Part shown: one piece after another, positions 33,731-43,321 of the stretch | Numbering within the stretch: the first letter of the stretch is position 1 | Layout of the letters: every line of letters starts with the position of its first letter | From: Paenibacillus rhizosphaerae | GTDB taxonomy: Bacteria; Bacillota; Bacilli; Paenibacillales; Paenibacillaceae | Length of the DNA: 64,000 nt | Direction of reading: 5' to 3' | Assembly: GCF_014192015.1 (NCBI RefSeq) | Contig: NZ_JACHXJ010000003.1 | Coordinates: 124,001 to 188,000, forward strand | Notes under the pieces: generated by a model | What the model was told of the DNA's origin: nothing | The model's database searches: none | Seen by the model: only the letters and a program-made list of their open reading frames with translations | Made by a program: the position numbers and the translations under genes

Positions 33731-34192
33731 ATGGCGGCACCCGGCATGACGTCGGAAGAAGCATCGCTGATTAAGAGTTACCTGCTCCTGATTTTTATTC
33801 ATAAAGTTTTCGAACGGGACATTCGGATTATGGAGGAGAGCGGTGTGTTCAAGACACCCCAGCTGTATTCGGAACTGATCGTGAACGGCGACAGGCAGGC
33901 CGGCACGCTGCTCGCCGAAGTCAAGCGGGAAATGAGAAGACGTAAGATCCGGATCCTTCGCATCGCACAGGACGATGCCGGGGTCAGGGCGGAATATTCC
34001 TGCAGGGGCTATACCGACGAAATGAATATCCTCTGGCCGGCTTTTCGCAACGAGATGCTCGTTCGGATGAGAGTTTATCTGGGGCTTGATCCGTTTTCTC
34101 CCGAAGATCGTTCTCTCCTTCCCGCATCTTCTTTTACTCATCCTATGGACCATCCCGCTGCTCCCTATTTTCAGGAAGGCTCAAGACCATAA
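33731..34192 (+). CDS. Conserved hypothetical protein (YhjD-like)
   Basis: 153 residues, soluble, mostly helical. SEEASLIKSYLLLIFIHKVF followed by FERDI and then KTPQLYSELI resembles a family of small Bacillales proteins of unknown function that includes YhjD. AGGTGGTG lies 5 bases before the ATG at 33731; an in-frame GTG at 33719 has no room for a site. Function unknown. Confidence 0.7.
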   Translation: MAAPGMTSEEASLIKSYLLLIFIHKVFERDIRIMEESGVFKTPQLYSELIVNGDRQAGTLLAEVKREMRRRKIRILRIAQDDAGVRAEYSCRGYTDEMNILWPAFRNEMLVRMRVYLGLDPFSPEDRSLLPASSFTHPMDHPAAPYFQEGSRP

Positions 34193-34245
34193 GAGCCGCC
34201 TGGAATTCCCAGATATTAACCACAGGGAACCAGACGGCTCTGCTA

Positions 34246-34461
34246 TTATTCCAGAGGGCTTTGACGCGGAGCGCTCACAGGCTGGAACAAGTAGTTCCGG
34301 TCCAGCTTGACCACTTTGCGGTTGCGGCGGCGAATCAGCACTTGGCTGCCGTCCCAAGCCACAACAATCCCGGTTACATCATTGCTTTCGATGCCGTCGC
34401 GAACCACCCGAACCTGTTCTCCGGACTGGCGGTACGCATCCAATTCCTCATCGCTGATCAT
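34246..34461 (-). CDS. Small conserved hypothetical protein
   Basis: 71 residues from the ATG at 34461, with AAAAGGAGG upstream. SDEELDAYRQSGEQVRVVR and GIVVAWDGSQVLIRRRNRKV with VKLDRNYLF suggest a small beta-barrel domain. No membrane segment. Function unknown. Confidence 0.7.
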   Translation of the reverse strand: MISDEELDAYRQSGEQVRVVRDGIESNDVTGIVVAWDGSQVLIRRRNRKVVKLDRNYLFQPVSAPRQSPLE

Positions 34462-34626
34462 GTGCAATCCTCCTTTTACTGCTGAAGCAATCTCTTCATG
34501 TAATGAACATGGATAAGTATATGCCTTTCCCGCATATCTTACAATGGAGCCGGGGTGTACCAACCTTTATTCACGAAGACAGAGCGGGTTCAAAGGAATT
34601 TTCAATTATATTCAGCCTGTATTATT

Positions 34627-34660
34627 AAGAAAGGACCAGCAGCCATTGGGCCGCTGATCC
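34627..34660 (-). terminator. Terminator after the 109-residue gene
   Basis: On the minus strand GGATCAGCGGCC pairs with GGCTGCTGGTCC and is followed by TTTCTT, ~60 bases after the stop at 34721. Confidence 0.6.
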
Positions 34661-34720
34661 TGAATGTGTTGGTATAAAGGTGTGTATTAATCAACTGAAC
34701 CTCTCCGTGACGTTCAGCAA

Positions 34721-35050
34721 TTAACGTTGTGCGTGTTCTTTACTGTCGTTCTTCTCGTACCAATAATCGAGCACCGTCGACGACATCACTCGTTTTTCCA
34801 GATATTCAACTTGATGAGGGGTAAACAATTCCTTCCAGGAGAAGTCTAGCTCATCACACATGCCCACGATGGTCAGCAGTTCTGACCAGGCCACGTAGCG
34901 TTTATACCAAAAAAACTGAGGATGCTCCATAATATAGGGATAGAGGTCATCGAATTCGGTATGCTTGCAGTCAAGCGCTCTTTCAAAGTGATCCTTTGCT
35001 TTGGCCAATTTATCAATGAAATACTGTTCGGTTACCGGTTCTTTCCCCAT
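34721..35050 (-). CDS. Conserved hypothetical protein (109 aa)
   Basis: Acidic helical protein with aromatic motifs HPQFFWYKRYVAWSELLTIV and VLDYWYEKND. The ATG at 35050 has GGGGAGG upstream; earlier in-frame starts do not. No domain is recognised. It lies alone between terminators. Confidence 0.65.
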   Translation of the reverse strand: MGKEPVTEQYFIDKLAKAKDHFERALDCKHTEFDDLYPYIMEHPQFFWYKRYVAWSELLTIVGMCDELDFSWKELFTPHQVEYLEKRVMSSTVLDYWYEKNDSKEHAQR

Positions 35051-35168
35051 TGTGCTGCCTCCCCTCATGATCATCTAATACATATTATAAGCCAAAAGAC
35101 GGCCGGTTGAAAGAAATTGTTTCGATTTATCCGCGGAAAATGCAGCGAAACGGGCTTTCATCCCAGGC

Positions 35169-35741
35169 TTATTCCGCAAAAGTGATGACGCCGCCTTCGA
35201 GCGACTGGATTCGGACAAGCGGCTCAATGCTTATGCCCTGCTCACGGATGGTCCGGGCCCCTGCCTGAAAGCACTTCTCTACGACGACACCAAGGCCGAC
35301 CAGTTCGGCGCCGGAGCGTTCGATAATTTTGATAAGTCCCCGCGCGGCATCCCCGTTTGCAATGATGTCATCGATAAAGAGCACTTTATCCTGCTCGCTG
35401 ATATAATGACGCGACAGCATAATATCCGTCACGATCCCTTTGGTAAACGAAGGAACCCGTTCGCAAAGAGCGTCCGGATCCGCCAGCAGCGTCTTCTTGC
35501 GGCGGGCGAACACCAGCGGCACGCCAAGCTCGTAAGCCGTCGCAAAGGCCACCGCAATCCCGGACGACTCCACGGTAACGACCCGGGTCACGCCGGCTTC
35601 GGCAAACCGGGAAGCAAACTCTTTTCCCATCTCCATCGTCAGCTCCGGATCCACCTGGTGATTAAGCAGACCGTCCAAGTTCAGCACCTGCTCCGAAACG
35701 ATCACGCCTTCTTGTAAAATTCGTTCTTTTAACTTATCCAT
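35169..35741 (-). CDS. xpt: Xanthine phosphoribosyltransferase
   Basis: 190 residues, the standard length. The PRPP loop is VLFIDDIIANGDAARGL; the N-terminus MDKLKERILQEGVIVSEQVL and LNHQVDPELTMEMG are typical of Xpt. It salvages xanthine to XMP with phosphoribosyl pyrophosphate in the cytoplasm. AGGGGG precedes the ATG. In Bacillus the xpt leader carries a guanine riboswitch; here only ~90 bases separate it from the DedA gene's stop and none is seen. Confidence 0.95.
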   Translation of the reverse strand: MDKLKERILQEGVIVSEQVLNLDGLLNHQVDPELTMEMGKEFASRFAEAGVTRVVTVESSGIAVAFATAYELGVPLVFARRKKTLLADPDALCERVPSFTKGIVTDIMLSRHYISEQDKVLFIDDIIANGDAARGLIKIIERSGAELVGLGVVVEKCFQAGARTIREQGISIEPLVRIQSLEGGVITFAE

Positions 35742-35832
35742 TTCAATAGCCCCCTACGCCGTTCCTTTGACGTAAAAGTAACATATCTTGGGCTCCCACT
35801 TCAAGGGGAAACTCCATACATAACCACAAATG

Positions 35833-36423
35833 TCATTGTTTCTTCCATCGAAGCAAACCAATGGCCGCTCCGAACGCAAGTATGACCGCAAGCAGCCCGA
35901 CCCAGACTGTGGCGTGAGTCATCCTCCCGGCAATTTCGTTCCAATGATATCCAACGGCATGTCCGATCAGCATAAACGTGGTGCACCACAAAGCGGCGCC
36001 TGCTCCTGAATACACGACATAGGCCCTGACAGGAAGTTTCGTCGTCCCCGCGATATACGAAGATAAATGCCGGAGTCCCGGCACAAAGTAGCCGACGATA
36101 ATGCTGAGCGATCCATAACGCCTGAACCACTTCTCCGTTGAAGCCAGCCGCTCCGGAGTCATTCTTACCCATTTTCCATACCGGTGAAGCAGGGGTTCCC
36201 CGACCAGGCGTCCAAGAGAATAGCTGATCATCATACCGGTCATGCTTCCCAGAAAAGTGACGGCCAGCGCAACGGCAAAGTTGAACTCTCCCCTCGCGGC
36301 CATTCCCCCGAAAGCGACGATCAGCGTTTCGTCAGGCACCGGAATGCCCAGAATGCCCAGCGCCAGCAAAAAATACATCGCGGCATACCCGTAATGGGCA
36401 ATGTAAAAGGTAATTCCAGCCAT
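35833..36423 (-). CDS. DedA-family membrane protein
   Basis: 196 residues with 4-6 hydrophobic segments. Family marks include GIPVPDETLIVAFGG near the start, SYSLGRLVGEPLLHRYG, and the FVPGLRHLSSYIAGTTKLP stretch with the conserved Pro-Gly-x-Arg. DedA proteins are membrane flippase-like proteins linked to lipid carrier recycling and membrane homeostasis. GCGAGG lies before the ATG. It is 91 bases upstream of xpt in the same direction, perhaps cotranscribed. Confidence 0.9.
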   Translation of the reverse strand: MAGITFYIAHYGYAAMYFLLALGILGIPVPDETLIVAFGGMAARGEFNFAVALAVTFLGSMTGMMISYSLGRLVGEPLLHRYGKWVRMTPERLASTEKWFRRYGSLSIIVGYFVPGLRHLSSYIAGTTKLPVRAYVVYSGAGAALWCTTFMLIGHAVGYHWNEIAGRMTHATVWVGLLAVILAFGAAIGLLRWKKQ

Positions 36424-36608
36424 ACAAAGCCTCGCTTTCCTAGCGGTGTTTCTTTTAGTCCATTTGAACGAAGACGGTGACGGGAACCCCCCTTAATGAC
36501 TGCGTTCATGCGGCATGGACAGGTTCCAGTCATGTCCTACCTCTAATCATCATAACCTGTAGTACAGGCAGGACACAAACCGGACTGCCTGGAGCAGGGA
36601 GGAGAACG

Positions 36609-37637
36609 ATGAAGAACGGGATCAGGGTACTTCAAATTGCTTTTACATATATCGGAACCATTGTGGGTGCAGGCTTTGCGACCGGACAGGAGATCCTGCA
36701 GTTTTTTACCCAATACGGCAAATGGGCGACGCTGACGATTCTGCTGTCCACCGCCCTGTTTATTTGGCTGGGGACCAAGATGATGCTCATTTCTCGGCGG
36801 ATATCGGCCAAGTCATATGAGGACCTGAACAAGCATTTGTTCGGGGTAAAAGCCGGGGGAGTCATCAGCATCGTGATGCTGTTCGTGCTTATCGGCGTGA
36901 ACAGCATTATGCTGGCAGGTGCCGGTTCCGTGTTCGTCGAGCACCTCAACCTTCATTATCAGACAGGCCTCCTGGTGACCTTGATCGGATCGTATATTAT
37001 ACTTAACCGGGGCATGAACGCCATTATGCAGATGAACAGCATCGTCGTTCCGTTGATGCTAACCTTGTCACTTGTAATTATTTTCAACACGATCCGGATG
37101 CCGGGTGCGGACAGCTTTCTCCGGATTACGACCGACCATCATTATACGTCCGTATGGATCTCCCCACTGCTGTATGCGTCCTTCAATCTCGTCATGGCTC
37201 AGGCGGTGCTGGTACCCCTCGGGAGCAAGACGGAAAGCCATGCCGTGGTCAAATGGGGAGGCATCCTCGGAGGCGTCGGCGTCGGGTTTATGCTGCTGGC
37301 CGCCCATATGGCCATGTCCGCACATATGCCGGGCATCCGGCAGTATGAGATCCCCATGGGCAGTATCGCCAACAATCTGGGCACCGTCGTGCAGCTGATT
37401 TATGTGATGCTAATTTTTCTTGAAATTTTCAGTACCTTCGTCGCCGACCTCTACGGGGTCAGCCTCCAGCTTCAGCAGCACATCCATCTGCCGCCGAAGC
37501 TGCTTATCGCTTGCATCATGTTCATTTGCTTTCTGCTGAGCCAGATCGGATTCAGCTCCCTGCTGTCCGTGCTGTATCCTTTTTTCGGTGCGATGAGCCT
37601 GCTGTGGGTCGTTAAGCTGATGTTCAAATCCAAATGA
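36609..37637 (+). CDS. YkvI-family membrane transporter-like protein
   Basis: 342 residues, about ten membrane segments. The start VLQIAFTYIGTIVGAGFATG is the family signature (TM1 with the GAGFATGQE turn), followed by QEILQFF. It resembles amino-acid/sodium symporters of the APC/NSS superfamily; the substrate is unknown. The ATG at 36609 has GGGAGGAG just before it. A terminator follows at 37650. Confidence 0.88.
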   Translation: MKNGIRVLQIAFTYIGTIVGAGFATGQEILQFFTQYGKWATLTILLSTALFIWLGTKMMLISRRISAKSYEDLNKHLFGVKAGGVISIVMLFVLIGVNSIMLAGAGSVFVEHLNLHYQTGLLVTLIGSYIILNRGMNAIMQMNSIVVPLMLTLSLVIIFNTIRMPGADSFLRITTDHHYTSVWISPLLYASFNLVMAQAVLVPLGSKTESHAVVKWGGILGGVGVGFMLLAAHMAMSAHMPGIRQYEIPMGSIANNLGTVVQLIYVMLIFLEIFSTFVADLYGVSLQLQQHIHLPPKLLIACIMFICFLLSQIGFSSLLSVLYPFFGAMSLLWVVKLMFKSK

Positions 37638-37649
37638 CCGCACCCTTAT

Positions 37650-37692
37650 ACAAAATGAGGCAGGAGCTGATTCCCTCAGCACCTGCCTCTTT
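37650..37692 (+). terminator. Bidirectional terminator between YkvI and the glycosyltransferase
   Basis: GAGGCAGGAGCTGA pairs with TCAGCACCTGCCTC (one mismatch), with a short T run to the right and an A-rich tract to the left. Confidence 0.75.
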
Positions 37693-37714
37693 GAGTTGAA
37701 CGGCTGACCCGCCG

Positions 37715-38842
37715 CTACACCTTTTGATAAGATATATAAATTTTTTTCAGTTCATTCACCGCATGCGTCAGCGAATATTGGCTCTTTGCTTTATCCCAGG
37801 CCGTACGGGCGAGGTCGTAGCGGTACATCGGGTCGGTGATGACCTTCTCAAGCGCCTCGCAGAGCGCGATCGGATCCTCCGGCGGCACCAGCAGGCCGTT
37901 CACTCCGTCTTCGATCTGTTCCGGAATTCCGCCCACATCGGTCCCGACCAGGGCCAGGCAGCTGAGCGCCGCTTCCGCAAAAACCGAACCGAAAGCTTCC
38001 GCCCTGGAAGGCAGCACGAATATATCGAAAAACGGCATAAACTCTTCCGGATGCAGTGTGTATCCATAGAAAATGGTTTCGTTATAGATTCCAAGCTCTT
38101 TGGCCAGGCTCTCGAGCTCCGTGCGGAACGGTCCGTCTCCGATGATGTGCAGCACGTAGTCATGCCCCTTCTTCTTAAGCTCCGCACAGGCCTTCAGCAG
38201 AATATCCAGCCCTTTGGCGGGGACCAGGCGGCAGACCGTAATCAGCTGCGGTACCTCGTTCTCGTGTGGAACCGGCTTGAACCGCTTTTCATCAAAACCA
38301 TTCGGTATGACGCCGATCTTCTCCGGATAGTCCACATAGTCCGACAAATAGCCGGCGAACGACCGAGAAACCGTCAGCATGCGCTGGCTCTTCTGCTCCA
38401 GCTCGCGGTACAGCGATACCAGAAACCGGTGCTCCGGTCCCCCGCTCTTAATGCGTCCGTTCAATATTAATTCCCGTTCATAACTGGAGTGAATGGTCTG
38501 AATTAACGGCGTATCGGGGAAAACCTGCTTGGCGGCCAGCCCGGCGATGGGATGGTGCGCATGGATCAGGTCATACGGCTTCTGGATCCGCAGACGCGTC
38601 CACCACAAGTAATCCTTGTACGTCTGAATATATTTTTGAACGACAGGGGAATCGGCGAACTCGGTCCAATCGAAGGTGTCGAACACAACCTCTTCATTCC
38701 CCTTGTTGCGGATCCGTTTAGGAAGCCAGAACAGCTCCATATCCCATCTTGATGATTGGAATCGCTCCTGCATATACGGAATCATGGAGGATACTCCGCC
38801 CGGCTGTTCGGGTGGGAAAAAGAGGGCCTGTAACAATCTCAT
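37715..38842 (-). CDS. Family 4 glycosyltransferase
   Basis: 375 residues, GT-B fold. The N-terminal half has RLLQALFFPPEQPGGVSSMI (glycine loop) and DLIHAHHPIAGLA. The C-terminal donor-binding half has ITVCRLVPAKGLDILLKA and SRAEAFGSVFAEAALSCLAL with the EAFG-x7-E motif, then VGTDVGGIPEQIEDG. It transfers a sugar from a nucleotide donor to a lipid or cell-surface acceptor that cannot be identified. AAAGGGGTG lies upstream of the ATG. Divergent from the diguanylate cyclase. Confidence 0.92.
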   Translation of the reverse strand: MRLLQALFFPPEQPGGVSSMIPYMQERFQSSRWDMELFWLPKRIRNKGNEEVVFDTFDWTEFADSPVVQKYIQTYKDYLWWTRLRIQKPYDLIHAHHPIAGLAAKQVFPDTPLIQTIHSSYERELILNGRIKSGGPEHRFLVSLYRELEQKSQRMLTVSRSFAGYLSDYVDYPEKIGVIPNGFDEKRFKPVPHENEVPQLITVCRLVPAKGLDILLKACAELKKKGHDYVLHIIGDGPFRTELESLAKELGIYNETIFYGYTLHPEEFMPFFDIFVLPSRAEAFGSVFAEAALSCLALVGTDVGGIPEQIEDGVNGLLVPPEDPIALCEALEKVITDPMYRYDLARTAWDKAKSQYSLTHAVNELKKIYISYQKV

Positions 38843-38976
38843 AATGGGAAAATCACCCCTTTCTGTAGGTCTCTTAGCATTTCGGCATCTTGTAAATTAT
38901 GATATATTAGAACATATGTTTCAGTAAAGCAAAACCGCTGATCCAAAGAATATTCAATAGAGCAGGAGAATGATCC

Positions 38977-40143
38977 ATGCCCTACTCTTCATTCTTATCC
39001 CCCATTGTACCGGGGATTGCCGCCGCATCAGGTTTATATATCATACTCATCATGCTGCTGATTTGTCTCACGATGTACGGCAGGCAGCGCAAAAAAGCCT
39101 ATCTCTACATGGTGGCGGCCTTCCTGTTCATTATGGCATACGAAGGGGTGAACATCCATTTCGCCTTCTCCGGAGCGCCGAGGCAAGGGAGTTATCCGGA
39201 AGCGGCCGATTGGCTGCAGGCCTTCTCCTTCCTCCTCCTGAACTTTGCCGTGTATCAGTTGTACCACCGCATGAACCGCAGGCTGCGGGCGCTCCTGATC
39301 GTGATGTCGCTCCTGTATACCGTGCCGCTCCTGTCTCACGGCTTTCTGAAAGGGACCGGAGGCTGGCAGGCGGGTTATATAGACCTGTGCCAATTGGGCA
39401 CTGTAATGATAGGGCTAACCGGTATGGCGCCGCGGGTCGGCCAGCGCAAGAAATATACCGCCGGATTGGCCGTATATTTCATCTACATTTCGGTCCATCT
39501 GCTGAACCGCCTTATCCCCCTGGAAAAGACTTGGATTCCGGCCATCTGGATCTGGCTGCCGCTCTTGTTTTACACGCTCCTCTTCTTTATTTTGTTTACA
39601 CGGATCGTGGAGCAAATGCAGTCGATCTACCGCTCATCCATTACCGACGGCTTGACCAATCTGTATAACCGCCGCTTCTTTACGAGGCAGCTGAATCGTT
39701 ACGTGGATCAAGGGCTGAAGGTCTCGCTGATCTTCTGCGACATCGATAATTTCAAGAAGCTGAACGACACCGAAGGGCATGCCAGAGCGGATCAAGTGCT
39801 GAAGCAGGTTGCCGCCATTATCGAGGAGGAAGTCGACGAAGCGGGCCTGGCCGGGCGGTATGGGGGCGAGGAGCTGGTAGCCCTCATCGTGGATAAAAGG
39901 GCCAAAGTCAACCGGATCGCCGAGCAAATCCGGGCCCGGGTCGAAACCGAGACGATCGTGACCCTAAGCGTTGGATACAGCGTCCTTCGTGCAGGCATAA
40001 ACGCCGGCACGCTCATTTCGCAGGCGGATCAGGCGATGTACCGGTCGAAGACGACAGGCAAAAATAAAGTGACCGCATACCGGTCCGCCAATCCGCCGGC
40101 AGCCGTCGGTACAGCCCCTTCGGCGGATAGTGCCAATACATAG
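38977..40143 (+). CDS. Membrane diguanylate cyclase (GGDEF domain)
   Basis: 388 residues. Seven or so membrane segments fill residues 1-210 (a 7TM-type sensor region). The GGDEF domain spans ~220-370: SSITDGLTNLYNRRFFTRQL, CDIDNFKKLND, and the signature as GRYGGEELVAL (GGEEL), so it should make cyclic di-GMP. An inhibitory RxxD is not clear upstream of the signature. AGGAG is before the ATG. It lies 43 bases upstream of the rRNA methyltransferase gene. Confidence 0.92.
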   Translation: MPYSSFLSPIVPGIAAASGLYIILIMLLICLTMYGRQRKKAYLYMVAAFLFIMAYEGVNIHFAFSGAPRQGSYPEAADWLQAFSFLLLNFAVYQLYHRMNRRLRALLIVMSLLYTVPLLSHGFLKGTGGWQAGYIDLCQLGTVMIGLTGMAPRVGQRKKYTAGLAVYFIYISVHLLNRLIPLEKTWIPAIWIWLPLLFYTLLFFILFTRIVEQMQSIYRSSITDGLTNLYNRRFFTRQLNRYVDQGLKVSLIFCDIDNFKKLNDTEGHARADQVLKQVAAIIEEEVDEAGLAGRYGGEELVALIVDKRAKVNRIAEQIRARVETETIVTLSVGYSVLRAGINAGTLISQADQAMYRSKTTGKNKVTAYRSANPPAAVGTAPSADSANT

Positions 40144-40186
40144 AAACCGCATCCATGATGATGTTGAATAAAGGAGTATGTAACGA

Positions 40187-41578
40187 ATGGGTAAACAGGA
40201 TCTCCCCACAGCTTTTGTCAGACAGATGGAATCCCTGCTGGGAAGCGATACCGAAGCATTTCTTGACAGCTACGAGCGGCCGAGAACGCATGGGCTGAGG
40301 TTCAACGGTTTAAAGCTTGCGGACGTGCCGCAGCTGAAGGAGGCCGTCATCCGGGAGTACGGCTTGACCCCGGTTCCTTGGTGCAGCACCGGCTATTACT
40401 ACGGGGAGAACGTCCGGCCCGGCAAGCATCCGTACCACACCGCCGGTTTATATTACATCCAGGAGCCGTCGGCCATGTCGGCAGTGGAACTGCTCGACCC
40501 GCAGCCCGGCGAGACGATCTTGGACCTTGCCGCAGCGCCGGGCGGCAAGAGCACGCATATCGCCTCGAAAATGAAGGGCGAAGGGCTGCTCGTCTCGAAC
40601 GAAATCCACCCGGAACGGGCGAAGATTTTGGCCGAGAACATCGAGCGTATGGGCGTTACAAACGCTGTGGTTACAAGCGCGGCGCCGGACGAGCTGTCGC
40701 GGCGTTTTCCGCAGGCTTTTGACCGGATCATGCTGGACGCCCCCTGCTCGGGCGAAGGCATGTTCCGCAAGGACTCCGGGGCGATCGCGGAATGGACGCC
40801 GCAGCTGGTCGAGCTGTGCGCCGCCCGGCAGTGGGATATTCTGCAGGAGGCTTATGCCATGCTGAAGCCTGGCGGTACGATGGCATATTCGACCTGCACG
40901 TTTAACCGCAGCGAAAATGAAGACATGATGGAGCGCTTTACGGCTCATTATGCCGACATGGAAATCATCGACATGAAGCGGCTCTGGCCGCATCGCGAGG
41001 CGGGGGAAGGGCATTTTGTCGCCCTCCTCCAGAAACGGGGAGAAGCCGGCGGGCACACCTGGGAAGCCTCGCCAAGCGAACGGCAGCGGCCGCGCAAAAA
41101 AGGCCGAAGCGGAAACGGCAAGCCAGGAGCCGGCCTTCAGGACGCCCAGTCCGCCTTGAAGGTGTTCCAGGCCTGGGCGGCAGAGGAGCTGCCGGATTTC
41201 GCACTGCCGGCAGGTTCGCCGATTCTGTTCGGCGAATCGCTGTACCTGCTTCCAGGCGGGGAGCTGCTGCAGGAACAGCAGCTCCAGGGCCTGAAAGTGC
41301 CGCGGGCGGGCCTCCACCTGGCCCACCTCAAGAAAAACCGGATCGAGCCGGCGCATGCGCTCGCCATGGCTCTCTCACACCAGCAGGCGGCCAAGCGCAT
41401 CACGCTGGCCGCGGTGGACCCGCAGGCCTACGCCTACCTGCGGGGCGAGACCCTTCAGGTCGATGTCTCCCTGAAGGGCTGGGTGCTCGCGGCCGTGGAC
41501 GGACTGCCGCTCGGCTGGGGCAAAGCCAGCGGCGGGCAGCTGAAAAACCATCTGCCCAAGGGCCTGCGGCAGCACTAG
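40187..41578 (+). CDS. RsmF-type 16S rRNA m5C methyltransferase, copy 1
   Basis: 463 residues. The methyltransferase core has ETILDLAAAPGGKSTHIASK (SAM loop), MLDAPCSGEGMFRK (catalytic PCSGEG cysteine) and AYSTCTFNRSEN (second cysteine). The C-terminal ~150 residues match the RsmF-type domain, with GLKVPRAGLHLAHLKKNRIEP and PLGWGKASGGQLKNHLPKGL. It should methylate a cytosine of 16S rRNA. AAAGGAG lies before the ATG. A related gene lies at 43318-44892 on the other strand. Confidence 0.93.
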   Translation: MGKQDLPTAFVRQMESLLGSDTEAFLDSYERPRTHGLRFNGLKLADVPQLKEAVIREYGLTPVPWCSTGYYYGENVRPGKHPYHTAGLYYIQEPSAMSAVELLDPQPGETILDLAAAPGGKSTHIASKMKGEGLLVSNEIHPERAKILAENIERMGVTNAVVTSAAPDELSRRFPQAFDRIMLDAPCSGEGMFRKDSGAIAEWTPQLVELCAARQWDILQEAYAMLKPGGTMAYSTCTFNRSENEDMMERFTAHYADMEIIDMKRLWPHREAGEGHFVALLQKRGEAGGHTWEASPSERQRPRKKGRSGNGKPGAGLQDAQSALKVFQAWAAEELPDFALPAGSPILFGESLYLLPGGELLQEQQLQGLKVPRAGLHLAHLKKNRIEPAHALAMALSHQQAAKRITLAAVDPQAYAYLRGETLQVDVSLKGWVLAAVDGLPLGWGKASGGQLKNHLPKGLRQH

Positions 41579-41619
41579 CACCCGCCGCTTTAGCCGCTGC
41601 CCGCTGGCTGCCAAATAAC

Positions 41620-41679
41620 AAAGAGCCTTCCTGCGCCCAGCTTGTACCCCGCTGGAGCCGTAGGAAGGCTCGTTTTTTC
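41620..41679 (+). terminator. Terminator after the first RsmF-type gene
   Basis: GAGCCTTCCT (41623-41632) pairs with AGGAAGGCTC (41662-41671), followed by a run of T. It also lies at the 3' end of the convergent HAD phosphatase gene. Confidence 0.8.
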
Positions 41680-41680
41680 A

Positions 41681-42481
41681 TTACGACAAGCAGTATTTCA
41701 GCAGCGCCGCATGCACGCCGTCCTCATTGTTCGATGCGGTTACTTCATTGGCAGCGGCCTTGACCTCCAGCGGCGAGTTATCCATCGCCACGCCCAGGCC
41801 CGCATAGGTCAGCATCGTAATGTCGTTATAATAATTGCCGATCGCCAGGACCTCCTCCTGCCGGAAGCCGCGCCGCTCGGCGAGCTGCTTCAGGGCGTTC
41901 CCTTTGGAGGCTTCCGGGTGCATCAGGTCGACGAAATATTCGCCGCTGCGCAAGATGTTAAATTCAGGCGTCCACGCCCCGATGTCCTGATGTACACGGT
42001 CCATCGTGTCCGGCTGCCCAAACGCCGTGACCTTGACGATCGGCTCCTGCAGGTCATGCAGTGGCGGCAGGACTGACGGCAGCATCAGATAGTTTTCATA
42101 CATGCTGCGTACTTCCACGGCCAGTCCCTCAACGTCGTCGACAAACATTTGAAACGCCGTATTGACGTCAAAATGCACGCCCTCCTTCCGGAAGTAGTCC
42201 AGGTAAGGTACGATCGCCTTGGTATCCATCGCGTATTGGTGAACCACTTCCCGGGTATCCACCTTCACTGTAGCTGCCCCGTTATGGCTGATGACGTAGC
42301 CGGAGAGCCCCATTTGTTCCATAAACGGTATGGAATTTTGCGGTCCTCTCCCGGTGCACAGCACGATTTCGGCGCCTTGGCGTGCGGCCTCCTGAATCGT
42401 CTTCTGCGTCTGTTCGCTCACTTCATGCTCGTCATTGAGCAGTGTGCCGTCGACATCCAGCGCAATCAGTTTGTATTTCAT
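41681..42481 (-). CDS. Cof-type HAD phosphatase
   Basis: 266 residues. HAD motif I LIALDVDGTLLNDEH, motif II VLCTGRG, motif III Lys in ALKQLAERRG, and motif IV AIGNYYNDITMLTYAG. The cap between motifs is of the C2/Cof type, which dephosphorylates sugar phosphates, pyridoxal phosphate or flavin nucleotides. The substrate is not predictable. AAGGATGG lies before the ATG. It follows rsuA by 78 bases in the same direction. Confidence 0.9.
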   Translation of the reverse strand: MKYKLIALDVDGTLLNDEHEVSEQTQKTIQEAARQGAEIVLCTGRGPQNSIPFMEQMGLSGYVISHNGAATVKVDTREVVHQYAMDTKAIVPYLDYFRKEGVHFDVNTAFQMFVDDVEGLAVEVRSMYENYLMLPSVLPPLHDLQEPIVKVTAFGQPDTMDRVHQDIGAWTPEFNILRSGEYFVDLMHPEASKGNALKQLAERRGFRQEEVLAIGNYYNDITMLTYAGLGVAMDNSPLEVKAAANEVTASNNEDGVHAALLKYCLS

Positions 42482-42559
42482 GCTCCATCCATCCTTTGCA
42501 GTAAGATCTCTATCTGTTCTAAGGGGTACCGATCTTGGGTCTATTGTAGTATGCCAATG

Positions 42560-43321
42560 TTATCGGGATGTTTCATCCTTCCCCAGCTGCAGCAGCTCAT
42601 CCTCCGTCAACTCCCGGTAAGTCCCGATGCGCAGGCCTTCATCCAGCTTCAGGTCCCCCATCTGCACGCGCTTGAGGTAGGTGACTTTTTTCCCGACAGC
42701 CTGGAACATCCGTTTCACCTGGTGAAATTTCCCCTCATGGATCACAAGGGAGATGTGGGAGACGACCTCGTCCCCCTGCTGCTCTTTGCGCAAAATGACG
42801 AGCTCGCCGGGCAGCGTGACGTAACCGTCGTCCAGCGTGACCCCGGAGGCGAACTGCTGTACATCGGCTTCCGTTATGTCGCCGGATACGACGGCCTCGT
42901 ACGTTTTGGGAACATGCCGCTTGGGCGACAACAGCTCATGCGCCAGCTTGCCGTCGTTTGTAAGCAGCAGCAGGCCCTCCGTGTCTTTATCTAGCCGCCC
43001 GACCGGAAACGGCTCGAATGCCAAATACTCCGGTTCCAGCAGATCCAGCACGGTCCGGTCCCGTGTATCTTCTGTCGCCGATACGACGCCCGGCGGCTTG
43101 TGCAGCATGAGATAAATAAATTCCTTATACTGCACCTGTTCCCCGTCAATCCGGATGTCATCCTTATACGGATCGACATGCATGCCGCTGTCCTTGGCCC
43201 GGACTCCGTTGACGGTAACCCCCGCCTGTTTGATTTTCTTCTTGATATCGCTCCGGGAACCATATCCCATATGCGTTAACACCTTGTCCAACCGCAGTGT
43301 CGTTCTGCCCTGCTTGCTCAT
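42560..43321 (-). CDS. rsuA: 16S rRNA pseudouridine synthase RsuA
   Basis: 253 residues from the ATG at 43321. An S4 RNA-binding domain comes first (LRLDKVLTHMGYGSRSDIKK). The catalytic motif is FPVGRLDKDTEGLLLLTND with the essential Asp of RLD; YEAVVSGDITEADV and GKFHQVKRMFQAVGK close the domain. It makes a single pseudouridine in 16S rRNA. GGAGGTG is upstream; the ATG overlaps the stop of the RsmF-type gene by four bases (ATGA), so the two rRNA-modifying genes are coupled. Confidence 0.93.
   Translation of the reverse strand: MSKQGRTTLRLDKVLTHMGYGSRSDIKKKIKQAGVTVNGVRAKDSGMHVDPYKDDIRIDGEQVQYKEFIYLMLHKPPGVVSATEDTRDRTVLDLLEPEYLAFEPFPVGRLDKDTEGLLLLTNDGKLAHELLSPKRHVPKTYEAVVSGDITEADVQQFASGVTLDDGYVTLPGELVILRKEQQGDEVVSHISLVIHEGKFHQVKRMFQAVGKKVTYLKRVQMGDLKLDEGLRIGTYRELTEDELLQLGKDETSR

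Noticed and set aside
35742-35832. Guanine riboswitch before xpt
   Set aside because: Only ~90 bases are available and neither the three-way-junction loops nor a terminator/antiterminator pair is seen.
40448-41356. 302-codon frame opposite the first RsmF-type gene
   Set aside because: Shadow of a high-GC gene with clear catalytic motifs on the other strand.
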